Notes: a model not told the origin generated them from the letters alone. 64,000 nt of DNA from an uncultured Pirellulaceae bacterium (GCA_905480545.1 CAJQQR010000114.1:1-64000); one strand, 5' to 3'. Positions 28,046-38,529 are shown, numbered from the stretch's first letter. Made by a program: numbers and translations.

Positions 28046-28351
28046 GTTTTGCGTCTCTTTTGTTGATGCAACAAGATTTCCTGAATGACCAATGTAACAA
28101 ACTGGGTGGCACTTCGAAGGGCACCAGATGCGTGCCCCACGGCTTCTGTTTTATAAGAGCGACGGCGTGAAGCTTCCCCCAGCCTTTGATAACTCGGCCG
28201 CGAACACCACCGCGAGCAACAAATCCAAGGCAAGCACAGACGCCAAGGTAAGGCATGTTAATGAGAAACGGATTTCCAAAACTGCGGCCGGCAGCCCATC
28301 TGAACATGGTTCAATGCTCATTACCTTTAGGAAACTATCGATCGCTGGACG
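28046..28351. other. Intergenic region with an inverted repeat
   Basis: This gap contains an inverted repeat, GGGCAC (28119-28124) and GTGCCC (28132-28137), in a GC-rich context with CCACGGCTTCTG beside it. It may be a REP-like element. Frames on both strands are continuous but have no start, ribosome site or domain that I trust. Confidence 0.35.
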
Positions 28352-31300
28352 TTATTTTGACTTAATTGCTGGATGAAGGTATTTCAAATAACGCCAACCC
28401 TGTTTTGGCACTCGCCGATTTTTATCCAGACAATCCTCCACTTCCGCAGTGAGCTTTTTCAGCAATTCCGCGTCCCGCAACAGGTCGTCAGTTTCAATTT
28501 GCCATCGCTCAAGCCGCTCAATCAAACGTTTCTCTATTTTGGCCATCGATTCTTTACCTGACAAATTATCGAATTCGTGCGGGTCAACTTGCAAATCAAA
28601 CAATTGATATTCTGGGGGATTCAACCAATCGGCGTAGATACGTTTTGTCTGCTCATCGGCTGATTCAAGTTCGCTGTATCGAGGCGACCCACTAAAATTA
28701 GAAACGCCATTGTTAAGATATTTATGCGAAGCGGGATCTTGCTTGCCAGGCATCAGAGTCTTGATCAACTTGTACCGCGAATCGCGAATCGCACGTTGTG
28801 GATAATGCAAGATCGCAGCATCCGTGTTTCGTTCGCCAAACAGAAATTCCCGAATTGGTTTGGATCCGCCATCCATCCCACGTAAAACGGGCCCCAAATT
28901 GATCCCTGGCAGGTTTTCAGGAACGTCAACACCCGCTGCCGCGGCGATAGTTGGCAGCAAGTCGATCGTTGATACTAGCTGATCGGAAACCAAACCCGGT
29001 TTGGTCGTGCCGGGCCAGCGGATCATAAACGGAATTCGAAGCCCACCTTCATTAAGGTAAATCTTGCCACGCGAAAACTGGGCACCATGATCACCTATGT
29101 AGATGACAAGCGTATTGTCAGCTTTGCCGGATTTATCGAGCGCGGCCAACAATTCACCGACGCATTCGTCCAACCGCCTCATGCAATTGTAGTAACCGCG
29201 GATATGTCCACGCATCCGTTTATTATCAAATCCAATGAAGCCCATGGGCCGAACTTCGTCTGCTGAAAACAACGTTTTGGGACGACCTTCGACTTCGTTT
29301 TGGACAGGCCAGTGTGCATCGGGTAAGTTGACGGTCAGGAAAAATGGCTTGTTGGAGCCCCCCATAAACTTTGCCGAGTTCTTGGCATACTCACCCAAAT
29401 TTTTTTTTCCGAAGTTCGATCCTTTGATGGCCCTGAAGTCAATCCATTTCTCGATTGCTGCTTCAGGGTTCACATGCAACTTTCCAATCATACCGGTCCG
29501 GTAACCCGCTTTTTTGAGCAGCGAGTAAGTTGTCGGCCATTCCTTGAACATCGCGAACTGGTGCGTCGCCAAACCAATCTGTCCGTTTTGATGTGGATAG
29601 AGTCCGGTCAAAATCGAACCGCGAGATGGGCTACAAACGGATTGAGTCACGTAAGCGGTTTTGAAACGGACTCCTTGTGCAGCCAATCGATCGAGGTTGG
29701 GAGTAGATGCGTACGGATCACCGTAGCATCCCAGTTCCGGTCCGTTGTCTTCAGATATGACGAGAAGAACGTTTGGTTGTTTGCGGTGCGAATTCAATCG
29801 CAAATTTAGATCTGAATTTTTGGCAGCTTTGCTTTTGTTTTTGCGAACGGATGAATTGTAGGGCACTTGTTCTTGCTTGGCGTTTGCTGGCACTGAGGAA
29901 AGGCTGGATGCAAACGCCTCGTTGAATTGCTCGCGGAGCTGCTCAAGTAGCTTCGAACTCACTTTTTTTCCAGCCAAGTTCTCTGTCTCTACCAAACTAT
30001 TGGCGTATTCATAAAGTTCGGTTGCACGAATTTCGCCAGACTTACGATGCACCCATTGCGTCATCCGATGGGTTTGAGTTCGCATTGAGTATCCCATCAA
30101 GCCGCCACGAGGGTATTGGCTGAGTGCAACCTTTCTTGTCGTCTTGGAATGGTCATTCAATAGTTCGGCAAAACTCCTACCTTCCAGTTCTTCACGTAAC
30201 GGCAAACCAGCCAATTCCGCCAGTGTTGGGTAGACGTCCAACAACTCAACCAACGATGTCGTTGCCTTGCCGGCCGCCATCATTCCCGGTGCACGAACGA
30301 TAAGCGGTACTCGCGTATCCAGCTCGAAATTTGTGGTTTTCCCCCACAATCCCTGCTCACCCAGATGATAACCATGGTCGCCGTAGAGGCAGACGATTGT
30401 GTTGTCCGACAATTCAAGACGCTCCAGTTCATCAAGAACGCGTCCGATTTGTGCATCAATGAAACTGACGCACGCATAGTAGGCTTGCCGAACTCGTCTT
30501 TGATTCTCATCCGAAATCGGACCTTCCCTTGGTTGATCGCTGTAACGTCGAAGTTCACCTGAAACGTGTCCTGCAATGGCTGGCCCGCCAGTGGGAAATT
30601 TCTGATTGCTGGCTATCTCGATTTTATTGCTACTGCTATTGCCATTGTCATAGAGATCAAAGTACTTCTTCGGCGCAATAAACGGTGAATGCGGTTTGAT
30701 GAATCCGACCGCCAGAAAAAAGGGCTTGCCTTGCTGCTTTAGCTTTCCAAGTTGTGCAACGGCCGCGTCTGCGACTTTGCCATCGTAAAGCGTGTTGTCG
30801 GCGACGTCAGGTGATTCAGTTGCCGGACCAAACACAAGCTTTTGCGTCCAATCATTGGGTGCGGGATTCAGCGGTTTGTAGACACGGCGAAAAGTCTCCT
30901 TTGCTGCGGCAATACCCTCTTCGGTGTAATAATAACGAGGACCAAAACGAACCGCCGGTTCTGACCAGCTTTCAGGGTCGCCCATGGTATCCCATTTGGT
31001 GTTGCTCGCGCCATTGGGAAATACACCATGATAAAGTTTCCCTATTGCTAAAGCATGGTATCCGTTTCGTTTGAAATGTTGTGGCAATGTCACAACGTTC
31101 GGTTTGTTGGATCGGAAATGGATGTGGTTGCCCGTGACGCCAATAGTATCTGGACGGAGCCCAGTCATCAGGCTGGTACGGGAAGGATTGCAAACGGCTT
31201 GCTGACAATAAGCTCGCTTGAAGACCAATGAAGACTTCGCAAACCGATCAATGTTTGGCGACAGAACCTGATCACTACCGTAACAACCCAGTTCCGGTCT

Positions 31301-31438
31301 CAGGTCATCAACGGCGATGAAGAGCACGTTGGGGGGCGCAGCCGAAGACGTCTCGTTGCCATGTGTTGGTGATGTTCCGCAGCTCAGCAAAGTCCAAGCG
31401 AATGTTAGTGCGAACGATGAAAAACTGACTCGTTTCAT
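28352..31438 (-). CDS. Two-domain sulfatase
   Basis: A 1028-residue secreted protein made of two complete sulfatase domains. The signal peptide is short (FALTFAWTLLSC). Domain 1 (about 33-490) resembles iduronate-2-sulfatase, beginning NVLFIAVDDLRPELGCYGS, with the formylglycine motif VCNPSRTSLMTG. Domain 2 (about 545-1020) resembles N-sulfoglucosamine sulfohydrolase, beginning NVLLVISEDNGPELGCYGD, with VCSPSRGSILTG. Both keep the C-x-P-S-R core, so both should be active. A Lys/Ser/Asn-rich linker joins them. The ATG follows CAGGAG. It lies 24 bases after a MYG1-family gene on the same strand. Substrate names are by similarity only; the true target is more likely an algal sulfated glycan. Confidence 0.92.
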   Translation of the reverse strand: MKRVSFSSFALTFAWTLLSCGTSPTHGNETSSAAPPNVLFIAVDDLRPELGCYGSDQVLSPNIDRFAKSSLVFKRAYCQQAVCNPSRTSLMTGLRPDTIGVTGNHIHFRSNKPNVVTLPQHFKRNGYHALAIGKLYHGVFPNGASNTKWDTMGDPESWSEPAVRFGPRYYYTEEGIAAAKETFRRVYKPLNPAPNDWTQKLVFGPATESPDVADNTLYDGKVADAAVAQLGKLKQQGKPFFLAVGFIKPHSPFIAPKKYFDLYDNGNSSSNKIEIASNQKFPTGGPAIAGHVSGELRRYSDQPREGPISDENQRRVRQAYYACVSFIDAQIGRVLDELERLELSDNTIVCLYGDHGYHLGEQGLWGKTTNFELDTRVPLIVRAPGMMAAGKATTSLVELLDVYPTLAELAGLPLREELEGRSFAELLNDHSKTTRKVALSQYPRGGLMGYSMRTQTHRMTQWVHRKSGEIRATELYEYANSLVETENLAGKKVSSKLLEQLREQFNEAFASSLSSVPANAKQEQVPYNSSVRKNKSKAAKNSDLNLRLNSHRKQPNVLLVISEDNGPELGCYGDPYASTPNLDRLAAQGVRFKTAYVTQSVCSPSRGSILTGLYPHQNGQIGLATHQFAMFKEWPTTYSLLKKAGYRTGMIGKLHVNPEAAIEKWIDFRAIKGSNFGKKNLGEYAKNSAKFMGGSNKPFFLTVNLPDAHWPVQNEVEGRPKTLFSADEVRPMGFIGFDNKRMRGHIRGYYNCMRRLDECVGELLAALDKSGKADNTLVIYIGDHGAQFSRGKIYLNEGGLRIPFMIRWPGTTKPGLVSDQLVSTIDLLPTIAAAAGVDVPENLPGINLGPVLRGMDGGSKPIREFLFGERNTDAAILHYPQRAIRDSRYKLIKTLMPGKQDPASHKYLNNGVSNFSGSPRYSELESADEQTKRIYADWLNPPEYQLFDLQVDPHEFDNLSGKESMAKIEKRLIERLERWQIETDDLLRDAELLKKLTAEVEDCLDKNRRVPKQGWRYLKYLHPAIKSK

Positions 31439-31462
31439 TTGTTTTTCTCCTGTTTCCTGACT

Positions 31463-32338
31463 TCAGCCATTCTTTTTGACAACGGCCAGTTCCAACAGTG
31501 CCTTGAGCCGCGTTGGATCCGTGGTGGAAACTTTTGCGACAAAGCCACGTTTATGCGCAAATCGAACTTCGTCGAGGGATTCAATTTGCGAAAAATCCAG
31601 TCGTTGACTGTCGGCATAACGCGTCAATCCGTATCCGTCGCCACGTCGGTCCGGATAAACCAACGCCTGAATCTCACTTTCCTTTCCTTCGCTCTCGATG
31701 AACGCGTAGATTCCAAACGAAGGACTATCGGCGATCACGTCATTCTTCTCTAAGTACAATGCATGAACCGGTCCTTCATCCGTTTCGACCGCCCAATATT
31801 GAGCATGAGTTTTCAGGTAGTCCAACCGCTGCCGCAGCGACCGCAAGTAGTTGACAATATCTGCACCGACCATGCACATCACCTGGTAGACCGTACTCTC
31901 AGGATTGAGTTCAGTTTGGTTTGCAAAACGGTTTAGCAACGAACTATCCAGCGGAGAATTAAGCTCACCTAACGCCCTTCGCGGAATCCCCATCAACTTG
32001 GCAGTTTCGTCCGGCCCCAACGTATCAAGCCATTCTGCTGGGCGAAGCCAAGAACAGAACGACAATGCGTCTTCGTAAAGCCCAATGCTTTGAAGCACAA
32101 GCGATAAAGCACATAGTGGCGGAGCATCCCGGGGGAATTGATGATGGTCAAAATTGTTTAATTTTGGATCATGGACACCACCAATGTCGACGACGCATAT
32201 AGATGGGTTAGCCAAATCCGCATCCGTTGGATCGCGTCGATGTATTGGAGCACCATGCAAATGTGCCAACAAACCACACGCGAGAAAATCGTCTTTGTGG
32301 GCTCCGCCCGGATGGGTCACTATCAGCTGAATGGTCAT
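31463..32338 (-). CDS. MYG1-family (UPF0160) predicted nuclease/hydrolase
   Basis: A 291-residue cytosolic protein. MYG1 proteins are DHH-like metal-dependent phosphodiesterases, described as 3'-5' RNA exonucleases in eukaryotes. The N-terminus has the expected motifs: THPGGAHKDDFLACGLLAHL near residue 8, VVDIGGVHDP near 48, and the metal-binding NFDHHQFPRD near 62. The C-terminal half has a second mixed domain ending at FAHKRGFVAKV. Its 24-base distance to the two-domain sulfatase suggests one transcript, though no functional link is obvious. Confidence 0.82.
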   Translation of the reverse strand: MTIQLIVTHPGGAHKDDFLACGLLAHLHGAPIHRRDPTDADLANPSICVVDIGGVHDPKLNNFDHHQFPRDAPPLCALSLVLQSIGLYEDALSFCSWLRPAEWLDTLGPDETAKLMGIPRRALGELNSPLDSSLLNRFANQTELNPESTVYQVMCMVGADIVNYLRSLRQRLDYLKTHAQYWAVETDEGPVHALYLEKNDVIADSPSFGIYAFIESEGKESEIQALVYPDRRGDGYGLTRYADSQRLDFSQIESLDEVRFAHKRGFVAKVSTTDPTRLKALLELAVVKKNG

Positions 32339-32622
32339 GACGTTGAGATATTTAGATTAAAAATTTGATAAGGACAACAACATACACAGAAAACGTCAGA
32401 AACAGGGCGAACAATCGGATTATTCCTGAAAGCGACACACCATAAAACGCCAACCTCGGGGATGAAATTGAGAGACCGCAAGGTAACATATGGCTTCGTG
32501 AGCGTAAAACTGAACCGGATTCGACCTTCAGAATACCAAACCGGCAACGCTTGACTTTTAAAACTGTGGCTTGCCCTTTTTAATGCAGACAAATTAAAAA
32601 CGATCGAGGAACACATCGACTT

Positions 32623-33711
32623 TTGTTTGAACTTCCAAAAACCATCTGCGAAATCACCGGGGCTCAGACTTGTCAACTTGGTGACGTCATCCAAAGCCTC
32701 TGGAGTGGCTACGGTGTGATCCAACGTGTCAAGCTAGACCTTCCAAACCGCTCAACAGCAATCGTAAAGCACATTGACCTTACCGAATCCAGGAAGAATC
32801 GCAGAGGATGGAGCGGCGACGTTTCGCATCAACGGAAAGTTCGCTCCTACGAAATCGAAAAAACGTTTTACGATTCATACTCCCAAAAATGCACCGGCTT
32901 GGGTAACAGGAATGTAGTTGGTGGACGCGATCATGAGTTTGCATGTCGCGTTCCTCAAATACTCGCTGCTTTAGAAAAACCTGGTTCATCCGGTTGGTTG
33001 ATTGTCTTGGAAGACTTGGACGAAGCTGGATTTGACTTACGTAGCTCAAGTCCACAACGCAGCGATGACTCGAACCTCCGCAGTTGTTTGCGATGGCTGG
33101 CGAATTTCCATGCAACTTTTATGGGATGCAAGCCAACTGGTTTGTGGGATGTTGGGACGTATTGGCATCTAGCGACGCGCCAAGAGGAATGGCAAGGGAT
33201 GGAAGACGGCCAGCTGAAAAGGCTCTCTTCAGCAATTGACGAGCGGTTGAACGCCGCTCAGTTTCAAACGTTGGTGCACGGCGACGCAAAGCTCGCTAAC
33301 TTTTGTTTTGGCTCAACGAATAGCAATTGCAATGATGGACCGGACGTTGCCGCCGTTGATTTTCAGTACATCGGCGGAGGATGCGGAATGAAGGATGTGG
33401 CTTATTTGGTAAGTAGCTGTCTCGACGGATCGGAATCAGAAACGCAACAGAATGTTCTGCTGGATTTCTACTTTGACCAACTCGAAAAATCGTTGGCGGT
33501 AAAGCAACCGGAAATTGATTTCCCCAGTCTTGAATCGGAATGGCGAGAATTGTATGCTTTTGCCTGGGCGGATTTTTGTCGATTCCTTGCGGGTTGGTCA
33601 CCAGGGCATTGGAAGCTGAACAAATATAACGACCAAGTGACGCGAAATGTTTTAAATCAATTAGCAGGTGATAAAATACAACGGAGAGGTGATGGCTTTA
33701 CAGCGGAATGA
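32623..33711 (+). CDS. APH/ecdysteroid-kinase-like phosphotransferase
   Basis: A cytosolic 362-residue small-molecule kinase fold. The catalytic loop is VHGDAKLANFCFG near residue 210 (H-G-D-x-x-x-x-N) and the metal-binding Asp is in AAVDFQYIGGG near 243. It resembles the DUF1679/EcKinase group, whose natural substrates are sterols, choline-like or sugar alcohols. The family is found widely in marine bacteria. It appears to start at TTG (32623), since the nearest ATG upstream is out of frame; GATCGAGGA lies about 15 bases upstream. Confidence 0.8.
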   Translation: MFELPKTICEITGAQTCQLGDVIQSLWSGYGVIQRVKLDLPNRSTAIVKHIDLTESRKNRRGWSGDVSHQRKVRSYEIEKTFYDSYSQKCTGLGNRNVVGGRDHEFACRVPQILAALEKPGSSGWLIVLEDLDEAGFDLRSSSPQRSDDSNLRSCLRWLANFHATFMGCKPTGLWDVGTYWHLATRQEEWQGMEDGQLKRLSSAIDERLNAAQFQTLVHGDAKLANFCFGSTNSNCNDGPDVAAVDFQYIGGGCGMKDVAYLVSSCLDGSESETQQNVLLDFYFDQLEKSLAVKQPEIDFPSLESEWRELYAFAWADFCRFLAGWSPGHWKLNKYNDQVTRNVLNQLAGDKIQRRGDGFTAE

Positions 33712-33774
33712 CATTCCGGGCGTCCTATCTGCCTTACAAGAAAAATCAGCAGAGCATTACTGTGGCAACCACGG

Positions 33775-34293
33775 TTACTCCTCAAGCTGTTTCAGCACCT
33801 TTTTGGCTCGATTGGCGAATCCCGAACTTGCATCGTGCATCCTTTCGTTCAGGTCCTTGCAAAGTTGTTTTGCTTCTGCGGGATAGCGGTCTGCTCGTTT
33901 TGCAATGAAGCTCATCGAAAATGCACCGATCGCGACGTCGATATTTCGGTCGGCAACAAATCTTCCGCACATTCTGATCAACCGTCCTTCCAATTCAACC
34001 GGCAGAGGCGCAATCACCTCACTAAAGTAACGCACGCCATTTCGACGAATTGCCTGATGGATCGGGCTTTCGATTGCATCAACGATATCTCCAAGCCATG
34101 GCGTCAACAAACTTGCATCGCGACGCCCTAAATCACCAACGACTTGTGCAGCCCGCTGCGCTACACGCACCTCTTCCCCCAAAAAACAAACCATCAATTG
34201 AACGATTAATTCCTGATCGCCACACACCATCGCCAACACCTTGTCTGCATTGGCACGTGAGTTTGCAACCAAAAGTTGCTCTCGCACAATCAT
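33775..34293 (-). CDS. HEAT-like repeat protein
   Basis: From the ATG at 34293 this is a 172-residue, all-helical cytosolic protein. Helix pairs such as ELIVQLMVCFLGEEVRVAQR, AAQVVGDLGRRDASLLTPWL and AIGAFSMSFIAKRADRYPAE follow the spacing of HEAT/armadillo repeats. Such proteins act as scaffolds or bind other proteins. The frame is open another 50 codons upstream but that part is compositionally poor. It lies downstream of the spermidine-synthase-like gene on the same strand. Confidence 0.6.
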   Translation of the reverse strand: MIVREQLLVANSRANADKVLAMVCGDQELIVQLMVCFLGEEVRVAQRAAQVVGDLGRRDASLLTPWLGDIVDAIESPIHQAIRRNGVRYFSEVIAPLPVELEGRLIRMCGRFVADRNIDVAIGAFSMSFIAKRADRYPAEAKQLCKDLNERMHDASSGFANRAKKVLKQLEE

Positions 34294-34418
34294 AGATTTC
34301 TCGACCTTTTCGCTTTCTTGAGTTGGGTTATCGCGGCTCGAATTTCGGTGAAATAACCCGATTGTATTTCGGAACTTTTCTGTGGCAGCGTTGGACGATG
34401 CGGCGAAATAGAACCGCA

Positions 34419-35114
34419 TTAATCCTGCGCAAAGAAGAGCCAATCCGTTCGCCGCTCATCTATCATTTGGTTGTCATGAGTTACAGGTTCAACGCGAACG
34501 TTTTTGAATACCACCCGAAGTGCGTCTGCAAATGGTGAACTTTCGGCGTATGACCAAATCGCCAAGATGCCGTTTGGTGCTAAATGCGATTTCGCAGCTT
34601 GCAATCCCTCAGCCGAATAAAACAAGGCGTTTTCTTCCCCCAAGCGTTCGTCCGGAGAGTGGTCGACATCGATCAGAATGACATCGAATTGACTAGTTGC
34701 AGGACCGGCAAGTCGACGATAGATGTCGCCTTGCTGAACTTCCAGCCTCGGTTCTTGATTCAACTCATCCGACAACGGAACCAGACCTTGTTCAAGCCAC
34801 TTAATGACCTGTGGGAGCAAGTCAACGACTTCAACATGGAAGACGCGGCTGGAACGGAGCGATTCGTAAGCTGTGTACCCCAATCCGAGACCACCGACCA
34901 AAACCTTTAAATCGTCACCAGAATGCATCTCAATTGCTATTCGAGACAATTCTCGTTCCGAGTCTGTGTAGAGACTGCTCATCAAGAATTCATGATTAAG
35001 CGTAACCTCGGTAACGACAGTCCCAGGTTGTGAAAGCAGTTCCCGCCGACGTAAGCACAGGGGCCCGAGTGGACTTTCTTCGTACGCAAGAATTTCAAGG
35101 TTGGATTTCGACAT
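34419..35114 (-). CDS. Spermidine-synthase-like methyltransferase-fold protein
   Basis: A 231-residue cytosolic protein with the class I methyltransferase/spermidine synthase fold. The cofactor loop is VLVGGLGLGYTAYE near residue 72, followed by VEVVDLLPQVIKW, GDIYRRLAG and the acidic FDVILIDVDHSPDE near residue 150. The C-terminal part is NGILAIWSYAESSPF. The usual spermidine synthase aspartate is present (VDHSP), but homologues of this short type are often not confirmed as aminopropyltransferases. ATG at 35114 chosen because the seven residues upstream look non-conserved. Confidence 0.75.
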   Translation of the reverse strand: MSKSNLEILAYEESPLGPLCLRRRELLSQPGTVVTEVTLNHEFLMSSLYTDSERELSRIAIEMHSGDDLKVLVGGLGLGYTAYESLRSSRVFHVEVVDLLPQVIKWLEQGLVPLSDELNQEPRLEVQQGDIYRRLAGPATSQFDVILIDVDHSPDERLGEENALFYSAEGLQAAKSHLAPNGILAIWSYAESSPFADALRVVFKNVRVEPVTHDNQMIDERRTDWLFFAQD

Positions 35115-35424
35115 GGCGTAGGCTATCCGCATCAATGTAAATTAACAATCAGAAACGGTTTGCTACACCGTAGTTTACTTTTTTGGCCAACAAACGATGT
35201 TGAGACAAGGTTCCAGCGTAAACGACATTACGGAAGTCTATTTTGAAATGGAATCTCTTGGCGAAATTCGGAGCTATCCTCGACCCTGTCATTCGCCCGA
35301 TTCCAGACATAGCCAATTACCCAATTGAATTTGATAACCCAATATATTTTGCGATTTGCTCCGATTCAGCCAGCCTTTACCGAAACAATTCACGGTTGCA
35401 TCCAACGTAATTTGTGACCAAACA

Positions 35425-36483
35425 CTAAAACTTCTGCGACAACGCTTCGACACGAATCTGACGTATTGCACGCAAAAATTCGTTCATCGACTGATATCGA
35501 TCGGATGGCTTTTTACTAAACGCCTTCGCGCAAATATCGTCAAACTGTTTCGGTATGACTTGATGCTTAGCTACAGTGCTAGGCGGAGGCGGCTCTTCAT
35601 TCAAAATATTCCTAAACGTTTCGTCGATATTGCGACCACGAAATGGCTCCCGAAGTGCCAGCGATTCGTAAAGAACAACGCCCATACTGAAGACGTCGCT
35701 GCGTTCGTCAATGTGGCCGTTGACCACTTGTTCGGGCGACATATAAAGTGGCGTGCCTGGGCGTTGGCCAGTAACGGTCAGGCGTTGATAAAATTCGCTG
35801 CGGGATGAGAAATCTTCGATATAGGATTCGACTGGCATGCCCCATACCTTTGCAATGCCCCAATCCATCACATACACGGCTCCATACATTCCAACCATAA
35901 TGTTTTCTGGTTTGAGATCGCGGTGGATCACACCATGGGCGTGAGCGTATGCAACGGCGTTTCCAGCTTGCAACAAAATATCCAAGATCGTATCGATGTG
36001 ATATTCGCTGGCGGTTTCCTCATCTTTACGAGCGATCCGAGTTAAGATCTTGAACAGGTCTTCGCCTTCGATCTTTTTCATTGCAAAATATAAATTGCCT
36101 TCTGAGTCATTGCCCAACTCATACACCGGGACGGTGTTGGGATGACCTAGCTGGGCGGTGATTCGCGCCTCGCGAAGCAAACGTCTGCGTTCTGGGGCGT
36201 CTTTTTCCGAATTTGATTTTAATTTTTTGATCGCAACCGATCGTCCCAGACAATTGTCACGAAAAAGTTGCAAGACACCGTGGCCACCGCCACTGAGTTC
36301 ACTCAAAAAAGTATACTTACTGAAATCATTAACGAACGTCGGCGGCAGATCGATGTCAGTGCCGGACAGAAAGATACTCGGATATTTGTCTTGCTTAGAT
36401 TCCACGATACTTTTGCTGGGGTGAGCTTTTGGTCCGCTTGCGAATGCTTCGAGTAAAAACCAATCTGCGAAACTGGCATACAA
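35425..36483 (-). CDS. Soluble Ser/Thr protein kinase
   Basis: A Hanks-type kinase of 352 residues with no membrane helix, unlike many bacterial kinases. The glycine loop is ELSGGGHGVLQLF near residue 60, and the ATP-anchoring Lys is in SVAIKKLK near 82. The catalytic loop HRDLKPENIMV is near 187 and the metal-binding segment is VMDWGIAKVWG, where DWG replaces the usual DFG. The activation segment runs to GTPLYMSPEQV. The TTG at 36483 is the only usable start, because an in-frame stop lies a few codons upstream. The region C-terminal to the kinase fold is very short. Confidence 0.88.
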   Translation of the reverse strand: MYASFADWFLLEAFASGPKAHPSKSIVESKQDKYPSIFLSGTDIDLPPTFVNDFSKYTFLSELSGGGHGVLQLFRDNCLGRSVAIKKLKSNSEKDAPERRRLLREARITAQLGHPNTVPVYELGNDSEGNLYFAMKKIEGEDLFKILTRIARKDEETASEYHIDTILDILLQAGNAVAYAHAHGVIHRDLKPENIMVGMYGAVYVMDWGIAKVWGMPVESYIEDFSSRSEFYQRLTVTGQRPGTPLYMSPEQVVNGHIDERSDVFSMGVVLYESLALREPFRGRNIDETFRNILNEEPPPPSTVAKHQVIPKQFDDICAKAFSKKPSDRYQSMNEFLRAIRQIRVEALSQKF

Positions 36484-36550
36484 ATTGAATTGTTTATAAT
36501 TCTTACGTTAATTCTTCGTCCTGTATAGCAATTGAGTAGAACACAATTTC

Positions 36551-37072
36551 GTGAACAAAGAACAACACCCGCAAATTCGGGATAAAAATCAAAGCTATTT
36601 GATCCTCAATAACATTTCAAAAGATGCAAATTTTGGTTTTTTGATTCGCTCCGCCAACGCTTTTGGTGCGGTTCCAGTCGTTGTGGGCCGAAAACGGTAT
36701 TCGCGTGGCGGCGCTGCTGGGAATACTTGCCGAACACCAGTAATTAACTATCTGACTTTAAAAATGGCAATTGAAGGATTACGGGATCGTGGCTGTCTAA
36801 TATGCGGTATCGAAATCATGCCAAATGCAACGGCGGTAACCGAACGTCCTTTTCAACAATCAACCGCATTTATCGTAGGAAACGAAGGCGAGGGTTTAAA
36901 TACGTCTCAGAAATCTCATTGCGATTTCTTTACCTACATTCCGCAATATGGAAGTGCAGTATCGTTAAACATCAGCGTCGCCACCGGAATTGTTCTGCAG
37001 CACTATGGCGCATGGGCCAACTACAAAGAAACGGAGCGAGTTGGGGAAAAATTTCGATCACAAACAGTATGA
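36551..37072 (+). CDS. TrmH/SpoU-family RNA 2'-O-methyltransferase
   Basis: A 173-residue SPOUT methyltransferase that methylates a ribose 2'-OH in tRNA or rRNA. The trefoil-knot motifs are NISKDANFGFLIRSANAFGA (motif 1), AFIVGNEGEGL (motif 2) and GSAVSLNISVATGIVL (motif 3). The conserved Arg, Glu and Ser/Asn residues are all present. It lacks the N-terminal RNA-binding extension of RlmB. The start is GTG. The kinase gene is divergent, 67 bases away. Confidence 0.88.
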   Translation: MNKEQHPQIRDKNQSYLILNNISKDANFGFLIRSANAFGAVPVVVGRKRYSRGGAAGNTCRTPVINYLTLKMAIEGLRDRGCLICGIEIMPNATAVTERPFQQSTAFIVGNEGEGLNTSQKSHCDFFTYIPQYGSAVSLNISVATGIVLQHYGAWANYKETERVGEKFRSQTV

Positions 37073-37159
37073 ATTCGAACTGAATCGGTCTATTCTTTCA
37101 CTTGTTATCCCACTTGATCAGGAATGCTGTTTCCAATTATTTCACCGGAACCAAACCAA

Positions 37160-38467
37160 ATGCTAAAACAATTTGCCCCTTGCTCGACACTCTTGTTTTT
37201 TCTATTCGTCAATCCCGTTTTTGCTGACACGATCATTCACGCCGGAAAGTTAATCGACGGTGCGGACGGCAAGGTTCACGAAAAGAAGTCGATCATCGTA
37301 AAAAGCGGCATGATTGTCGATGTTGTGAACGGCTACAAAAACGCAAACGATGGCGACTCGATCATTGACTTGACCGAACACACGGTGATGCCCGGTTTGA
37401 TGGACATGCACACGCACTTGATGATGCAGCATCATAAAAAAGTTTACTCCGATAAGTTTTTTCTAAATGACGCGGATTTTGCGCTTCGATCAACCGTTTA
37501 TGCAAAACGGACTTTGATGGCGGGTTTTACGACGGTTCGTGACCTTGGCGACAATGGTGTAATTACCGTATCCCTTCGGAAGGCTATCGCAGCCGGACAT
37601 ATCATTGGCCCGCGAATTTATACATCTGGAAAGTCGCTAGCCACAACTGGCGGGCATGCCGATCCCACCAATGGACAAAACGGTCGTTTTAGGGAAGATG
37701 CCGGCCCTGAATCAGGCGTGATCAACGGTGTGGACGATGCGCGTAAAGCGGTTCGCACGCGATACAAAAACGGCGCAAACTTGATCAAGCTAACGGCAAC
37801 CGGTGGCGTTCTTAGCTTGGCAGCAAGTGGTCAAAACCCACAATTTAAAATGGATGAACTGAAAGCAATTGTTTCAACCGCAAAAGACTACAACATGACG
37901 GTTGCGGTTCATGCTCATGGGGCCGAAGGCATGAAACGCGCCGTGCTTGCCGGAGTTGACTCCATTGAACATGGGACGTTTATGACCGACGAAGTTATGG
38001 AACTGATGAAGGAACGTGGCACATACATGATTCCAACGATTTCCGCAGGCGCTTGGGTGGCAAAAATGGCCAAGGAGGACGATTACTTCCCCGCAGTCGT
38101 TCGTCCAAAGGCGGCTGCGATCGGTCCAGTGATTCAGCGAACATTTGCAAAGGCCTACGTGAAGGGCGTGAGGATTGCGTTTGGGACCGATAGTGGCGTT
38201 TCACCTCATGGTGAAAATGCCTACGAATTTGAACTGATGGTCGCAGCAGGAATGCCTCCCATGAAAGCGATTCAATCCGCGACCCTCGAGGCCTCAAAAT
38301 TGCTAAAAATCAGCGATACCGTGGGTACATTGGAAACCGGAAAAATTGCCGACATCGTTGCCGTCAAAGGAAATCCGGTCGAGAACATCAAGCTGATGAT
38401 GCAGGTCGATTTCGTAATGAAGGACGGAAAAGTCTTTAAATCGGACGGCAAACAAGTTGTTGAATAG
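37160..38467 (+). CDS. Secreted amidohydrolase (imidazolonepropionase-like)
   Basis: A 435-residue metal-dependent hydrolase of the amidohydrolase superfamily. It begins at the ATG at 37160 with a signal peptide ([12 protein letters not shown]), so it acts outside the cytoplasm. The first metal site is [11 protein letters not shown] near residue 77. The second and third are [14 protein letters not shown] and [11 protein letters not shown], and the last Asp is in [18 protein letters not shown] near 345. The subgroup contains Xaa-Pro and Xaa-Arg dipeptidases and prolidases, so a dipeptidase role is likely. The 12-residue extension from the upstream ATG (37124) is not supported by the signal peptide. 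Confidence 0.88.
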   Translation: MLKQFAPCSTLLFFLFVNPVFADTIIHAGKLIDGADGKVHEKKSIIVKSGMIVDVVNGYKNANDGDSIIDLTEHTVMPGLMDMHTHLMMQHHKKVYSDKFFLNDADFALRSTVYAKRTLMAGFTTVRDLGDNGVITVSLRKAIAAGHIIGPRIYTSGKSLATTGGHADPTNGQNGRFREDAGPESGVINGVDDARKAVRTRYKNGANLIKLTATGGVLSLAASGQNPQFKMDELKAIVSTAKDYNMTVAVHAHGAEGMKRAVLAGVDSIEHGTFMTDEVMELMKERGTYMIPTISAGAWVAKMAKEDDYFPAVVRPKAAAIGPVIQRTFAKAYVKGVRIAFGTDSGVSPHGENAYEFELMVAAGMPPMKAIQSATLEASKLLKISDTVGTLETGKIADIVAVKGNPVENIKLMMQVDFVMKDGKVFKSDGKQVVE

Positions 38468-38529
38468 CGTATCGGTCAAATTCCGCGGCCGCAATTTTTC
38501 TTTCTGCGGCAAGGTGCAACCGATTCAGC

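Noticed and set aside
28014..28307. Minus-strand 97-codon frame between the hydrolase and the two-domain sulfatase
   Set aside because: It has no ribosome site or recognisable domain, overlaps the hydrolase start, and is explained better by the inverted repeat in the gap.
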